DNA of 64,000 bases from contig NZ_VOSC01000005.1 in assembly GCF_007997385.1 (NCBI RefSeq), forward strand, positions 186,001 to 250,000, given 5' to 3'. The stretch is from Seonamhaeicola algicola. Its GTDB lineage: Bacteria; Bacteroidota; Bacteroidia; Flavobacteriales; Flavobacteriaceae. The position numbers and the translations under genes are program-made. Below, one piece after another: positions 28,949 to 37,812 of the stretch. The number at the start of each line of letters is the position of its first letter. The stretch's first letter is position 1. The notes under the pieces are model-generated. The model did no database searches. It was not told the DNA's origin and was given only the letters and a program-made list of their open reading frames with translations.

Positions 28949-29136
28949 TATGAGGGAGTTAATGGTTTATACAAATAACAACTTTTACTATTATGTAATC
29001 ATTAACCTATAATTATTTATATATGAGAATATTGTTAAGCAATTGTTATGCTTTTTTTCAGTTTTTATAGTATGTTTCAGGTAATTTCATTTTTGTTTCT
29101 GTTATATAACATTTACATTAGCGAAAAATTTTAGTT

Positions 29137-30201
29137 ATGGCAGGAAATTCCTTTGGAAAACTATTTAATTTAACTACTTACGGAGAGTCACACGGTACCG
29201 CATTAGGTGGTGTAATTGATGGTTGCCCATCTGGGGTAACGTTAAATTTAGATGCAATTCAACATGAATTAAATAGGCGCAAACCAGGGCAATCTGCCAT
29301 TGTAACACAACGCAAAGAACCAGATACTGTTAAGTTTCATTCTGGTATTTTTGAAGGTAAAACTACAGGAACACCCATTGGTTTTGTTATAGAAAACACC
29401 AACCAAAAGTCGCATGACTATTCGCATATAAAAGATAGTTACAGGCCAAGTCATGCCGATTATGTGTACGATAAAAAATATGGTTTTAGAGATTACCGTG
29501 GTGGCGGACGCAGTTCTGCACGCGAAACCGCTTGTAGAGTAGTAGCAGGTGCCATAGCAAAACAATTACTTAAAGGTATTGAAATAACAGCCTACGTATC
29601 TGGTGTTGGTACCATGAAATTAAATAAGCCACACACTGCGCTAAATTTAGCAAACGCTGAAGAAAATATTGTACGTTGCCCAGACCCTGAAATGGCTAAA
29701 CAAATGGAAAGCTACATAAAAGAGGTGCGAAGTAAAGGAGATACCGTAGGCGGTATTGTTAGCTGTGTTATTAAAAATGTACCAGTTGGTTTAGGCGAAC
29801 CTGTTTTTGATAAATTACATGCCGAATTAGGTAAAGCTATGCTATCAATAAACGCCGTAAAAGGATTTGAATACGGTAGTGGTTTTCACGGAAGCACCAT
29901 GTATGGCAGTGAGCATAATGATGCTTTTAATAACGATGGAAGCACAAAAACAAACTATTCAGGTGGTATACAAGGCGGTATAAGCAATGGTATGGATATT
30001 TATTTTAATGTAGCCTTTAAACCAGTAGCCACATTAATTCAAAAATATGAAACTATTGATAAACATGGCAAAACGGTTGAAATGCAAGGAAAAGGACGTC
30101 ATGATCCCTGTGTTGTTCCACGTGCAGTACCTATTGTAGAGGCTATGGCAGCTTTAGTTTTAGCAGATTACTACTTAATAAATAAAATGCACACCCAATA
30201 G
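29137..30201 (+). CDS. aroC: Chorismate synthase
   Basis: A 354-residue enzyme making chorismate from 5-enolpyruvylshikimate 3-phosphate with reduced FMN. The signatures are all present: GESHG at residues 17-21, [19 protein letters not shown] near 126, [11 protein letters not shown] near 278 and a [17 protein letters not shown] segment near 325. The length is normal. It stands alone, with 188 bp upstream and 260 bp downstream. Confidence 0.97.
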   Translation: MAGNSFGKLFNLTTYGESHGTALGGVIDGCPSGVTLNLDAIQHELNRRKPGQSAIVTQRKEPDTVKFHSGIFEGKTTGTPIGFVIENTNQKSHDYSHIKDSYRPSHADYVYDKKYGFRDYRGGGRSSARETACRVVAGAIAKQLLKGIEITAYVSGVGTMKLNKPHTALNLANAEENIVRCPDPEMAKQMESYIKEVRSKGDTVGGIVSCVIKNVPVGLGEPVFDKLHAELGKAMLSINAVKGFEYGSGFHGSTMYGSEHNDAFNNDGSTKTNYSGGIQGGISNGMDIYFNVAFKPVATLIQKYETIDKHGKTVEMQGKGRHDPCVVPRAVPIVEAMAALVLADYYLINKMHTQ

Positions 30202-30461
30202 GTCTTACTTTTTCAGGTTAACATATTCTTATACACATTAAATATTGTGTAGTGTTGTAAATTATACTAATACATACAGCATGATGTATTCATAATATGT
30301 TATGCTAATTTTTTGTGGTTTTATAAAAAAATCAGCTTAATTCATTTAAAATTGCGGTGTTATTAAAAGCAGGTTAAAAAAGTACTTAGGCTTTAAGTAA
30401 CTAAAAAAAATAGTTAACTTTAAGCTATAAATAAATTAAACCCCTTAAAAACATAACAAAC

Positions 30462-31499
30462 ATGAATGTTTGCTTTTTAATGTACCCTTGGGAAGAAATA
30501 GACCCAGAAAAAGATTCAACATTAGCATTAATTAAAGAATGTGTAAAACGTAATCATGGTGTAGCCATGTGCGTACCAGCAGATTTAACCATACGAAACA
30601 GTGTAACAACAGCAAATTGCTCGGTTATTAAGCGTATGGAAAAAACACCAGCAGCACAAAAATCGTTTTACAACAAGGTTGAATTACGAAAAGAAATGTT
30701 ACCGCTAGCGGGTTTTGATGTTATATTTTTTAGAGCAAATCCGCCACTAGATCCGTTAATGCTTAATTTTCTAGATTCAGTAAAAGATGATGTATTTGTA
30801 ATGAATTCTTTAGAGGGACTTCGCGAAGCAAATAATAAACTTTATACAGCAGCTTTTGGTGATGCTCACAGCAATATAATACCTGCAACACATGTTTCAA
30901 AAAGTAAAAATTATTTGATTAGGCAGATAAAAGAATCTAAGTCTGATAAAATGATACTAAAACCATTAAATGGTTATGGTGGTTCAGGGGTTATTCTTAT
31001 TGAAAAATCGGCTATGAGTAACATAAACTCATTGCTAGATTTTTATATTACAAATAGAGATGGCACTAAAAATTACGTTATTTTACAAGATTATATTGAA
31101 GGTGCAGATAAAGGCGATGTACGAATTTTACTTTTAAATGGCGAGCCAATTGGTGCTATGAAACGTGTTCCTGGAAGTGAAGATCACAGATCAAATATAA
31201 CAGCAGGAGGTAGTGTACAAAGGCATACCTTAAGTAAAGAAGAAAAAGCGCTATGCAAACAAATTGGGCCAAAGTTAGTAAATGACGGACTCTATTTTGT
31301 GGGTATTGATGTTATTGGCGGTAAGCTTGTTGAAGTCAATGTTATGTCGCCAGGAGGCATTACATACATAAATAAAGTATATAAATTAAAAACTAAAATT
31401 GAAGAAAAAGTAGTAGATTTTCTTGAAATGAAAGTGCTTGATAAACTTCAAGCTTTTGATAGAAGACAACGCTTGCGTAAAGCAGTTCAAGATGCTTAA
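30462..31499 (+). CDS. GshB-like ATP-grasp ligase
   Basis: A 345-residue ATP-grasp enzyme that closely follows the layout of glutathione synthetase GshB. It has an N-terminal pre-ATP-grasp domain, ILKPLNGYGGSGV near residue 167, VILQDYIEGADKGDVR, IGAMKRVPG near 230, and the Mg-binding end FVGIDVIGGKLVEVNVMSPGG near 286. Such enzymes form an amide between an acyl phosphate and an amine. No gshA is in the window and the cell makes bacillithiol, so glutathione is not the obvious product. It opens the five-gene cluster that ends with the DUF1704 gene and may add a residue to a peptide or small molecule. Confidence 0.9.
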   Translation: MNVCFLMYPWEEIDPEKDSTLALIKECVKRNHGVAMCVPADLTIRNSVTTANCSVIKRMEKTPAAQKSFYNKVELRKEMLPLAGFDVIFFRANPPLDPLMLNFLDSVKDDVFVMNSLEGLREANNKLYTAAFGDAHSNIIPATHVSKSKNYLIRQIKESKSDKMILKPLNGYGGSGVILIEKSAMSNINSLLDFYITNRDGTKNYVILQDYIEGADKGDVRILLLNGEPIGAMKRVPGSEDHRSNITAGGSVQRHTLSKEEKALCKQIGPKLVNDGLYFVGIDVIGGKLVEVNVMSPGGITYINKVYKLKTKIEEKVVDFLEMKVLDKLQAFDRRQRLRKAVQDA

Positions 31500-31509
31500 A
31501 ATTTATAAA

Positions 31510-32022
31510 ATGAATAGAAGAATAGTATTTGTTTTTGCCTGTTTTGGTATATTGTTAAGTTCGTGTAAAAAACCACAAACAAGTAATCAAGAATTATTAA
31601 GTATTGTTACTAAACTACAAACTGATAATGATTTTTATTATTTAAAAACTTTAGAACCTAATAAAGAAGACATAAAAAAAATAGTTAGAGATAGTTTTTT
31701 TATAGAGTTATTAAATGATTACTCAAAAAAAATATGGCAAAATGTTGATTTGTTTTCTAAAAAACTGATGATGTTAGAAAATAAATCAGATAAAGTTGCC
31801 ATTGTTGCATCTAATAAAATGCAATTGGTAGATTGGAGGCACATGACAGGTGTACCTATAAAGTATAATGTTTTAAGTGAGTTTATTTATGATGATATAA
31901 CTGTTTACGGCCTTCAGTTTATAGATAGCGAAGGAAATTTAATAAAGGAAAGAGATGCTTTTTTTAAAGTTGATGATAAATGGATTTTTATACCAGAAGC
32001 CTATAAAGCATTCATTGAATAA
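31510..32022 (+). CDS. Small lipoprotein of unknown function
   Basis: A 170-residue protein starting MNRRIVFVFACFG, with a lipobox LLSSC near residue 19 followed by Lys-Lys. An in-frame earlier start exists inside the upstream gene, but the ATG at 31510 gives a proper signal sequence. The mature part is alpha/beta with a final DKWIFIPEAYKAFIE segment, and I see no known domain or catalytic motif. It starts 10 bases after the ATP-grasp gene and ends 9 bases before the sulfurtransferase, so it is within the operon. It is the only envelope-facing member of the cluster. Confidence 0.75.
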   Translation: MNRRIVFVFACFGILLSSCKKPQTSNQELLSIVTKLQTDNDFYYLKTLEPNKEDIKKIVRDSFFIELLNDYSKKIWQNVDLFSKKLMMLENKSDKVAIVASNKMQLVDWRHMTGVPIKYNVLSEFIYDDITVYGLQFIDSEGNLIKERDAFFKVDDKWIFIPEAYKAFIE

Positions 32023-32031
32023 TAAATTGTT

Positions 32032-33195
32032 ATGAGTAATTACTTAACATTATTGTACCCAGTTGTATCAGTTACATGGTTAAAAAACAACCTGAATGCT
32101 ACAAATTTAGTGGTTTTAGATGGTACAATTGCAAAAGTATTTAACGCAGATTCTCAGCAAATTCCTAAAGCACGTTTTTTTAATATTAAAGAAACATTTA
32201 GTAATGTAAATGCGCCATTTCCAAGTACATTCCCATCGCAAACACAGTTTCAAACTGAGGCTCAAAACTTAGGTATTAATAATGATAGCGCTATAGTAGT
32301 TTATGATGATAAAGGCATCTATTCTAGTGCCCGTGTTTGGTGGTTGTTTAAAGCGTTTGGTTACAATAATGTAGCGGTTTTAGATGGTGGTTTACCGGCA
32401 TGGTTAAAACATAATTTTCAAACTGAAAACGCTAAATTATATACTGGCGAAAAAGGTAATTTTATTGCCAATCTACAATCTGAATGTATGATGTTTTTTA
32501 ATGATGTAAAACAAGCATCAAACAACAAAACACATACAATTATTGATGCACGCTCTTCAGGTAGATTTTCAGGAAAAGACCCTGAACCAAGAGAAGGTTT
32601 ACGTTCGGGTACCATTCCAAATTCTGTTAATTTGCCATTTACAAATTTGTTGAAAAATGGAGCGTTAAAAGAAGAAGAAACTATAGCTAAAGCATTTTCA
32701 AACGTAATAAAAAGTAAAAACGAACCTGTAATTTTTTCATGCGGATCTGGCATAACAGCTTGTGTATTGGCTTTAGGTGCTGAAATTTCAGGATATAAAA
32801 ACTTAGCAGTTTATGATGGTTCTTGGACAGAGTGGGGCACATTAGTGCCAGCAAGTATGGAACGCCCTAGCACATGGACAAAACAACAACTAATAGCCTA
32901 TATTTTACTTTATGTTGCGCATTCTGATTTAAATGAAAGCAATAAAGAAAAAGCCTATATTTTAAATAGAGTTGATACCAATGTATACAAATTAGTGTAT
33001 GAACGTTTTGAAAAAGATAACGATTACCAAAGCATTGAAAATATTATTGAAGCTGTAAAAGCACATGATTATTTTAGAAACGACTTAGCCGATTTATTTG
33101 CCGATATTAAACTAATGGCTTTTGCCGATGGAGATTTTAAACCCATGGAACAAATGGTTTACAACCAATTACGCCACATATTAAAGCATGGATAA
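32032..33195 (+). CDS. 3-Mercaptopyruvate-type sulfurtransferase fused to TerB-like domain
   Basis: A 387-residue protein with two rhodanese domains (about residues 5-135 and 150-275) and a C-terminal TerB-like helical domain (about residues 282-387, FADGDFKPMEQMVY near the end). The active-site loop of the second rhodanese domain is CGSGIT with Cys237. That loop type is typical of 3-mercaptopyruvate sulfurtransferases, whereas thiosulfate enzymes have CRxG. SseA-type enzymes are about 280 residues, so the C-terminal 105 are extra. The TerB-like part matches proteins encoded alone in other Flavobacteria. The stop overlaps the next start by 8 bases, giving likely translational coupling. Confidence 0.88.
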   Translation: MSNYLTLLYPVVSVTWLKNNLNATNLVVLDGTIAKVFNADSQQIPKARFFNIKETFSNVNAPFPSTFPSQTQFQTEAQNLGINNDSAIVVYDDKGIYSSARVWWLFKAFGYNNVAVLDGGLPAWLKHNFQTENAKLYTGEKGNFIANLQSECMMFFNDVKQASNNKTHTIIDARSSGRFSGKDPEPREGLRSGTIPNSVNLPFTNLLKNGALKEEETIAKAFSNVIKSKNEPVIFSCGSGITACVLALGAEISGYKNLAVYDGSWTEWGTLVPASMERPSTWTKQQLIAYILLYVAHSDLNESNKEKAYILNRVDTNVYKLVYERFEKDNDYQSIENIIEAVKAHDYFRNDLADLFADIKLMAFADGDFKPMEQMVYNQLRHILKHG

Positions 33196-34015
33196 ACTAA
33201 GTATAGCAAATATAATTACTAATATAGCCAATAAAAAAACGTTTCATGCAGTGGCTTCAGATTATAGTTTTACTATAAAAATTGATAGTTATGTGCCATA
33301 TGCTTGTGCAGCTATACATAACGGACATCAATTTAGAAAGGAACTTTGGAGTAATTGTTTTCATACTGCTTATGAACGTTGGTATGAAGAAGACCCCGAA
33401 ACAAAAACCATGGTACAAAGCCACCCAATTGTTATAGCTGGTTGCGATTCGCGGTTTGAATACGATTTAAACCGTCCGCCAGAAGAAGCTGTATTTACAA
33501 CAGCTTGGGGTAAAGCGCTATGGAAAGCACCATTAACTAATGAGGCTAAAACCCAAAGCTTAAATAAGCATGCAAACTTTTATAAAGTTGTACACGCGCT
33601 TATTGAAACTTTAGAAAAAAGTTTTGGTTTCTGTACGGTTTATGATATGCATAGTTATAATTGGGAACGTTGGGATAGGGAAGTGCCCACATGGAATTTA
33701 GGAACAACTAACCTTGATAATGAACGCTTTGGTAACGCTATTGAAATGTGGCGCAAAAGTCTAGCCGGTATTAAATTACCCAATAACATAGCACAAACTG
33801 CTAAAATAAACGATACGTTTTTTGGTAACGGCTATTTTTTAAAATACATAACCAAACATTTTAAAAATACGTTGGTTTTAGCCACTGAAATAGCCAAAGT
33901 ATATTGCAGTGAAAGTAACCAAATAATATATCCTGAGGTTGTTTCAGCTGTTGAAACTCAATTAAAAACACGTATTAAAGAACACGCCAACTACATTTAT
34001 AAAGCACGGTATTAA
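33188..34015 (+). CDS. N-formylglutamate amidohydrolase-family enzyme
   Basis: A 275-residue zinc amidohydrolase fold. Characteristic segments are DSRFEYDLNRP at residues 87-97 and YDMHSYNWER at 152-161. Family members hydrolyse N-formylglutamate in histidine degradation, but there are no hut genes here, and this protein sits between a sulfurtransferase and a DUF1704 zincin. The real substrate is therefore probably another N-acylated amino acid or a gamma-linked amide. The ATG lies inside the end of the previous gene (8-base overlap). Confidence 0.85.
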   Translation: MDKLSIANIITNIANKKTFHAVASDYSFTIKIDSYVPYACAAIHNGHQFRKELWSNCFHTAYERWYEEDPETKTMVQSHPIVIAGCDSRFEYDLNRPPEEAVFTTAWGKALWKAPLTNEAKTQSLNKHANFYKVVHALIETLEKSFGFCTVYDMHSYNWERWDREVPTWNLGTTNLDNERFGNAIEMWRKSLAGIKLPNNIAQTAKINDTFFGNGYFLKYITKHFKNTLVLATEIAKVYCSESNQIIYPEVVSAVETQLKTRIKEHANYIYKARY

Positions 34016-34087
34016 TATTATACAATGCTAGAGGGTGAGTACAATGTAAAAACTTCATAATACGGTAAATTATTCAAAAAACACATT

Positions 34088-35248
34088 ATGAATATTAAAA
34101 ACAATATAGACAACAAAGCGCTAATAACTATTGATGCTAATATTGATAAGTTAGTAAAACAAATAGAGCTTTTAAGTTTTGTTAATCCTGTTAATATTGA
34201 AGAAGAGAAACAACGTTTTTTTGCTTCTAAATATTTAACAGATCCTGTTTTTAAATATCCAAATATAAATTTTGATAGGTATAAACTGCACCGTAAACTG
34301 TTTGAAAATAACATAGAAGCTATTGAAGATAATGCCATTAGAAAATTGTATGAAGATATTATTTATCAATATTCAGGTTTAATTCAGTGTATAGAAAACA
34401 TAGGTAGTGGTAAAAAGTTTTATTACGATTGTTTACGCTGTTTTGGCACACCTACAGAGCAAGATGTTGAAAACGCAAAGTTTATTTTACATTTTGAAGA
34501 TGAGCCTAGTGATGTGGGTATGTTTGAACCAAAGTACAGTGCACAAGCTGCTGAATCTTTTTTTAGAGACTATTCAAAACGGTATGATTTTGATTATAAA
34601 ATAGCGCACTCCAATAAAATTTCGGCCATTGCAATGGTGTTAAATAATGTACAAACATTAGTTTTAAATAGTAATTACACCTATTCTGATAATGAAATAG
34701 CAGTGTTAACTAATCATGAAATTGGCGTACATATGGTAACCACCATGAATGCGCAATTGCATACTCTAAAAATATTTTCGCATGGGTTTCCAAATAATGA
34801 AGAAACACAAGAAGGATTAGCTGTTTTTTCAGAATATATGAGCAATAACCTTACAATAAAACGCTTAAAAGAGTTGGCTTACAGGGTTATTGCTGTTGAT
34901 AGTTTGGCCAAAGGGTATTCGTTTTCAAAAACCTTTAGGCTATTGCATAATCAATATGATTTAAATAGAGAAAAGGCATTTTTTATAACGCTTAGAGTAC
35001 ATCGTGGTGGTGGTTTTACTAAAGATTATTTGTATTTAACAGGCTTAAAAAAAGTTTATGACTACTATAACCAAGGCAAAGATTTAAGTTTGTTGCTAAC
35101 AGGTAAAGTAACTTTAGAGTATGCAAATCAAATACAAACACTTATAAATTTAGGTTTAGCTACACCAGCAAAACATATTACCGATGCTTACGCGGTTAAT
35201 AATAATACCAATAAAACGGTAGATTTTATTTTACGGAATTTAAAGTGA
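34088..35248 (+). CDS. DUF1704 zincin (flavohemoglobin-modulating QEGLA-motif family)
   Basis: A 386-residue cytoplasmic protein. The metal motif is HEIGVH at residues 210-215 (HExxxH) and the family-defining ETQEGLAVFSEY follows at 239-250, providing the third ligand and substrate-pocket residues. The family includes the eukaryotic tubulin tyrosine carboxypeptidase MATCAP, so a carboxypeptidase or amide-releasing activity is likely. The bacterial name refers to an effect on flavohemoglobin expression. It is the last gene of the cluster, 72 bases after the amidohydrolase. I see no secretion signal, so it acts inside the cell. Confidence 0.88.
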   Translation: MNIKNNIDNKALITIDANIDKLVKQIELLSFVNPVNIEEEKQRFFASKYLTDPVFKYPNINFDRYKLHRKLFENNIEAIEDNAIRKLYEDIIYQYSGLIQCIENIGSGKKFYYDCLRCFGTPTEQDVENAKFILHFEDEPSDVGMFEPKYSAQAAESFFRDYSKRYDFDYKIAHSNKISAIAMVLNNVQTLVLNSNYTYSDNEIAVLTNHEIGVHMVTTMNAQLHTLKIFSHGFPNNEETQEGLAVFSEYMSNNLTIKRLKELAYRVIAVDSLAKGYSFSKTFRLLHNQYDLNREKAFFITLRVHRGGGFTKDYLYLTGLKKVYDYYNQGKDLSLLLTGKVTLEYANQIQTLINLGLATPAKHITDAYAVNNNTNKTVDFILRNLK

Positions 35249-35341
35249 TGCTCACTAAGTTTTATGTTTAATTAGTAAATATTGCACCACACTTTATATT
35301 GTAGTTACTAATTGGGTTTTTACCTTAAAGAGTTTGAAGTG

Positions 35342-35420
35342 AATTTTTGATTTGCGTTTATCGATTAAGATATAAATCCGTTTCAATGATTTATATCTAC
35401 TGATAAACGAAATTAAAATT
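35342..35420. repeat. Long near-perfect inverted repeat between convergent genes
   Basis: An inner 11-bp perfect stem (35368-35378 with 35388-35398, 9-base loop) is extended, across a 5/3-base internal loop, by an 8-bp perfect stem (35355-35362 with 35402-35409). Outside that, with one unpaired G, there are 9 more pairs including one G-T (35345-35353 with 35410-35418), then a further A-T-rich extension. The arms total over 30 bases. It lies between the DUF1704 gene and the convergent DCC gene. It has no G+C-rich stem and no clear T run, so it may be a bidirectional terminator, a small mobile palindrome or a structured RNA. Confidence 0.6.
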
Positions 35421-35478
35421 TTAATAATGAAAAGCCAATATTTACAATGTGTATTGAAAGAAAAGTTATCAACAGATG

Positions 35479-35898
35479 TTAGCTTAAAAACTTACTTTTT
35501 AACTCAGGTGTAGGTATCATGCAAGCCTCCTTTTTACCATACCATTTATAGCGGTTTTTAGCAATGAAATCATAAACAATATTTCTAATAAACGCCGGAA
35601 TTATATAAAAAACAGCCAGTAAGTTTCTAGGAAAACCCAAATGTTTAGCAATAGCTAATGCAGCCGATGACTTATAAACAATACCATTCTCAGGAGAGTA
35701 TAGTAAAACAGAATCAATAACCTTAGTATCTAAATCATACTTTTTAATAAGTGCCTGCCCAATGTTACTTTGTAAAGGCGCAAATAAAAACACGTTATTT
35801 TTATCATGTTTTATAACATACTGCACAGAACTGTTACAGAGGTTACAAACACCATCAAAAAGGATTAGTTTTTTATTTTTTGGTATGTTGATTTTCAC
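35479..35898 (-). CDS. DUF393 thiol-disulfide oxidoreductase (DCC family), GTG start
   Basis: A 139-residue protein of the DCC/DUF393 family with a thioredoxin-like fold. The signature DGVCNLCNSSVQYVIKHD is at residues 15-32, carrying the CxxC redox pair, and the C-terminal RYKWYGKKEACMIP segment is typical. A hydrophobic stretch near residues 91-108 may touch the membrane. The start codon is GTG at 35898. A TATCTTTG box lies 7 bases before it, inside the end of the regulator gene, so a nearly leaderless transcript from within that gene is possible. It is 18 bases downstream of the TPR regulator. Confidence 0.85.
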   Translation of the reverse strand: MKINIPKNKKLILFDGVCNLCNSSVQYVIKHDKNNVFLFAPLQSNIGQALIKKYDLDTKVIDSVLLYSPENGIVYKSSAALAIAKHLGFPRNLLAVFYIIPAFIRNIVYDFIAKNRYKWYGKKEACMIPTPELKSKFLS

Positions 35899-35916
35899 GT
35901 CACAAAGATACGCCTT

Positions 35917-37812
35917 TTACAAACCATTTAAAAAACTACCTAAGTCGGTTTCCTTGTTTAAATTAAGTTTCTTTTTAAGTCGGTATTTACTTTTTAGAAC
36001 ACTTTCAGGTAATACGTTAAGCATTGATGCAATTTCTTTTGTAGACAAGTTCATACGTAAAAAGGAAGCTAAACGAATTTCCTTTTCGGTAATATCTGCA
36101 TAAATGGCTTTTAGTTTGTTATCAAAATTATTGTGCACTTCGGTAAAGTAGCTTTTAAATATTTCCCAGTCTTTATCTTCAGCACTTTCTTTTTTTAGCA
36201 ACATTACTAAACGCCGGAACTCAACCTTAAATAATTCTGGAGATTTTTTTATCTTTTCTAAATTCTCTTTTAGTTCTTGTATAAACGTGTTTTTTTGAAC
36301 TAAATGTAGTGTTTGCGAAGCAAGTTCTTTCTTTTTAAATGCAATTTCCTGTTTGTATATTTCTTCTTGTTTTTTACGCTCAATTTTATTTTTCTTTATA
36401 CGTTGCTTAAAACCAAAATACAACAAACTAGAAACAGCAAGAAATGTAAACATACCGCCAGCGTAAAGCCCTTTTTTAAGATTACCAATTTCAATTTTTT
36501 GGTTTAAGGTTTCTATTTCTTTTTGTTGAAAAGCAATTTCGGCCTCTTTTTTTTCGGTTTCGTAAATGGTTTGTAATTCAGATAGTTTTTGTCCGTTTTC
36601 AATATTGTAAATACTATCGTTTATTTTTTTGTAAAGCTTATGGTATGAAAAAGCTTTATTGGTTTGGTTTAATTTTTCATAATTTTTAAAGAGTAAATTG
36701 TAAGTATTAAGCTGTGTTTCTAATAAGTTTTTTTGTTTTGCAAGGGCTAATGCTTTTTCTGAAAGCCTAATACTTTTGTTGTAATTATTTTCTATAAAAG
36801 CAATTTCAGCCATTTGAATTTGATTATTGGTAACCCTAGCTGTTTCTTGTAGAGAATCTGATATCTTTAAAGACTGGTTGAAGTATTTGTTTGCTTCTTT
36901 ATATATTTTTCCTTTTTTGTAGTAGAGTCCTAAACCGTAATACACCATAGATAGTCTGCCCGGGCTTTTCATACTAATAGCAAGATCTTTGGCTTCTAAC
37001 AACATTGTTTTAGAGGTATTGTAATGTGCTTTGTTGCTAAGATTAAGAACACCTAATTGGGTGAGCCCAAAGATAACTCCAAGCTTATCATCTCTTTCTT
37101 TGTATTTATTAAGTGCTTTTTCATAGTAATTAATTGCCATTAAAGTGTCCTTCATTTTTAAGTAGTTATAACCAATGGCATTCATAGCGCTAATAGTACT
37201 TCTTATGGCTCTATCATCAGAATATTGCTCGTAAATTCTCATGGCTTTTAAATTGTTTTCTAGGGCTAATTTAAATTGTCCTAAATCATTATAAACAATA
37301 GCTTTCTTTTCAAGTGCTCCGGCATAACCTGTAGTATCGTGGGCTATAAGAAAGTGTTTTTCAGCTTTAGTTGCATGATATAAAGTACTATCATGTCGGT
37401 TGATAATTGCATGATTAAGAGATAAATTTAAGTGCATTGCAGCAATGCAACTATGTTCTTTATGTTCAGTACTTAATTTTAGGCCTTTTCTGTAATATTT
37501 ATTAGAGTTTTCTAAGTCGTCGGTATAAGAATATGCAATAGCCATTCTTTGGTAACCAGTATAGGTTGTAGGCACATCGTTTAATTTTTTGCCTAAATCT
37601 ATAAGTTGTTGAGCATATCCAAAGGCTTTATCACTATCTCTTTGTATATAGGCTCTCCAAAGATTAGTTAATACAGGTGTTCTTTCTGTTGTCTCCGGTG
37701 TGTTGTTTAAAATATTTATAAGGCTATCAATTTGTTTTGGTGAAGCATCATATTGTGAAAAACAAAAAGAGTTCATAAATAAAAGAAGAAATAAAGTGGC
37801 TAACTTTTTCAT
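35917..37812 (-). CDS. TPR-containing membrane regulator with C-terminal LuxR-like HTH
   Basis: A 631-residue protein with a signal peptide (residues 1-20, ending CFSQ). It carries about seven tetratricopeptide repeats (residues 45-400), a coiled coil, a single membrane helix (about 453-470), another coiled coil (475-540) and a C-terminal helix-turn-helix (about 575-631, with LSTKEIASMLNVLPESVLKSKYRLKKKL). The layout is that of Bacteroidetes membrane-embedded regulators: a periplasmic TPR sensor and a cytoplasmic DNA-binding tail. It is divergent from the cytolysin gene across a 312-bp region with TGTCCAT repeats, so regulating that gene is a reasonable inference. The DCC gene follows it. Confidence 0.85.
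   Translation of the reverse strand: MKKLATLFLLLFMNSFCFSQYDASPKQIDSLINILNNTPETTERTPVLTNLWRAYIQRDSDKAFGYAQQLIDLGKKLNDVPTTYTGYQRMAIAYSYTDDLENSNKYYRKGLKLSTEHKEHSCIAAMHLNLSLNHAIINRHDSTLYHATKAEKHFLIAHDTTGYAGALEKKAIVYNDLGQFKLALENNLKAMRIYEQYSDDRAIRSTISAMNAIGYNYLKMKDTLMAINYYEKALNKYKERDDKLGVIFGLTQLGVLNLSNKAHYNTSKTMLLEAKDLAISMKSPGRLSMVYYGLGLYYKKGKIYKEANKYFNQSLKISDSLQETARVTNNQIQMAEIAFIENNYNKSIRLSEKALALAKQKNLLETQLNTYNLLFKNYEKLNQTNKAFSYHKLYKKINDSIYNIENGQKLSELQTIYETEKKEAEIAFQQKEIETLNQKIEIGNLKKGLYAGGMFTFLAVSSLLYFGFKQRIKKNKIERKKQEEIYKQEIAFKKKELASQTLHLVQKNTFIQELKENLEKIKKSPELFKVEFRRLVMLLKKESAEDKDWEIFKSYFTEVHNNFDNKLKAIYADITEKEIRLASFLRMNLSTKEIASMLNVLPESVLKSKYRLKKKLNLNKETDLGSFLNGL

Noticed and set aside
30202-30461. 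Inverted repeat TAACATATT...AATATGTTA upstream of the ATP-grasp gene as an operator
   Set aside because: The halves are about 65 bases apart in AT-rich DNA, so chance pairing is likely. I see no other feature in this 260-bp gap.
31438-31509. Longer N terminus for the lipoprotein at 31510
   Set aside because: The extra residues overlap the upstream gene and would hide the signal peptide; the ATG at 31510 gives a normal lipobox.
32032-33195. Tellurite resistance from the TerB-like domain
   Set aside because: TerB-like domains occur in many contexts. No other ter genes (terC, terD, terZ) are here.
33188-34015. Histidine-degradation gene (N-formylglutamate amidohydrolase of the hut pathway)
   Set aside because: No hutH, hutU or hutI lies nearby and the gene overlaps a sulfurtransferase gene, so the family name is kept but not the pathway.
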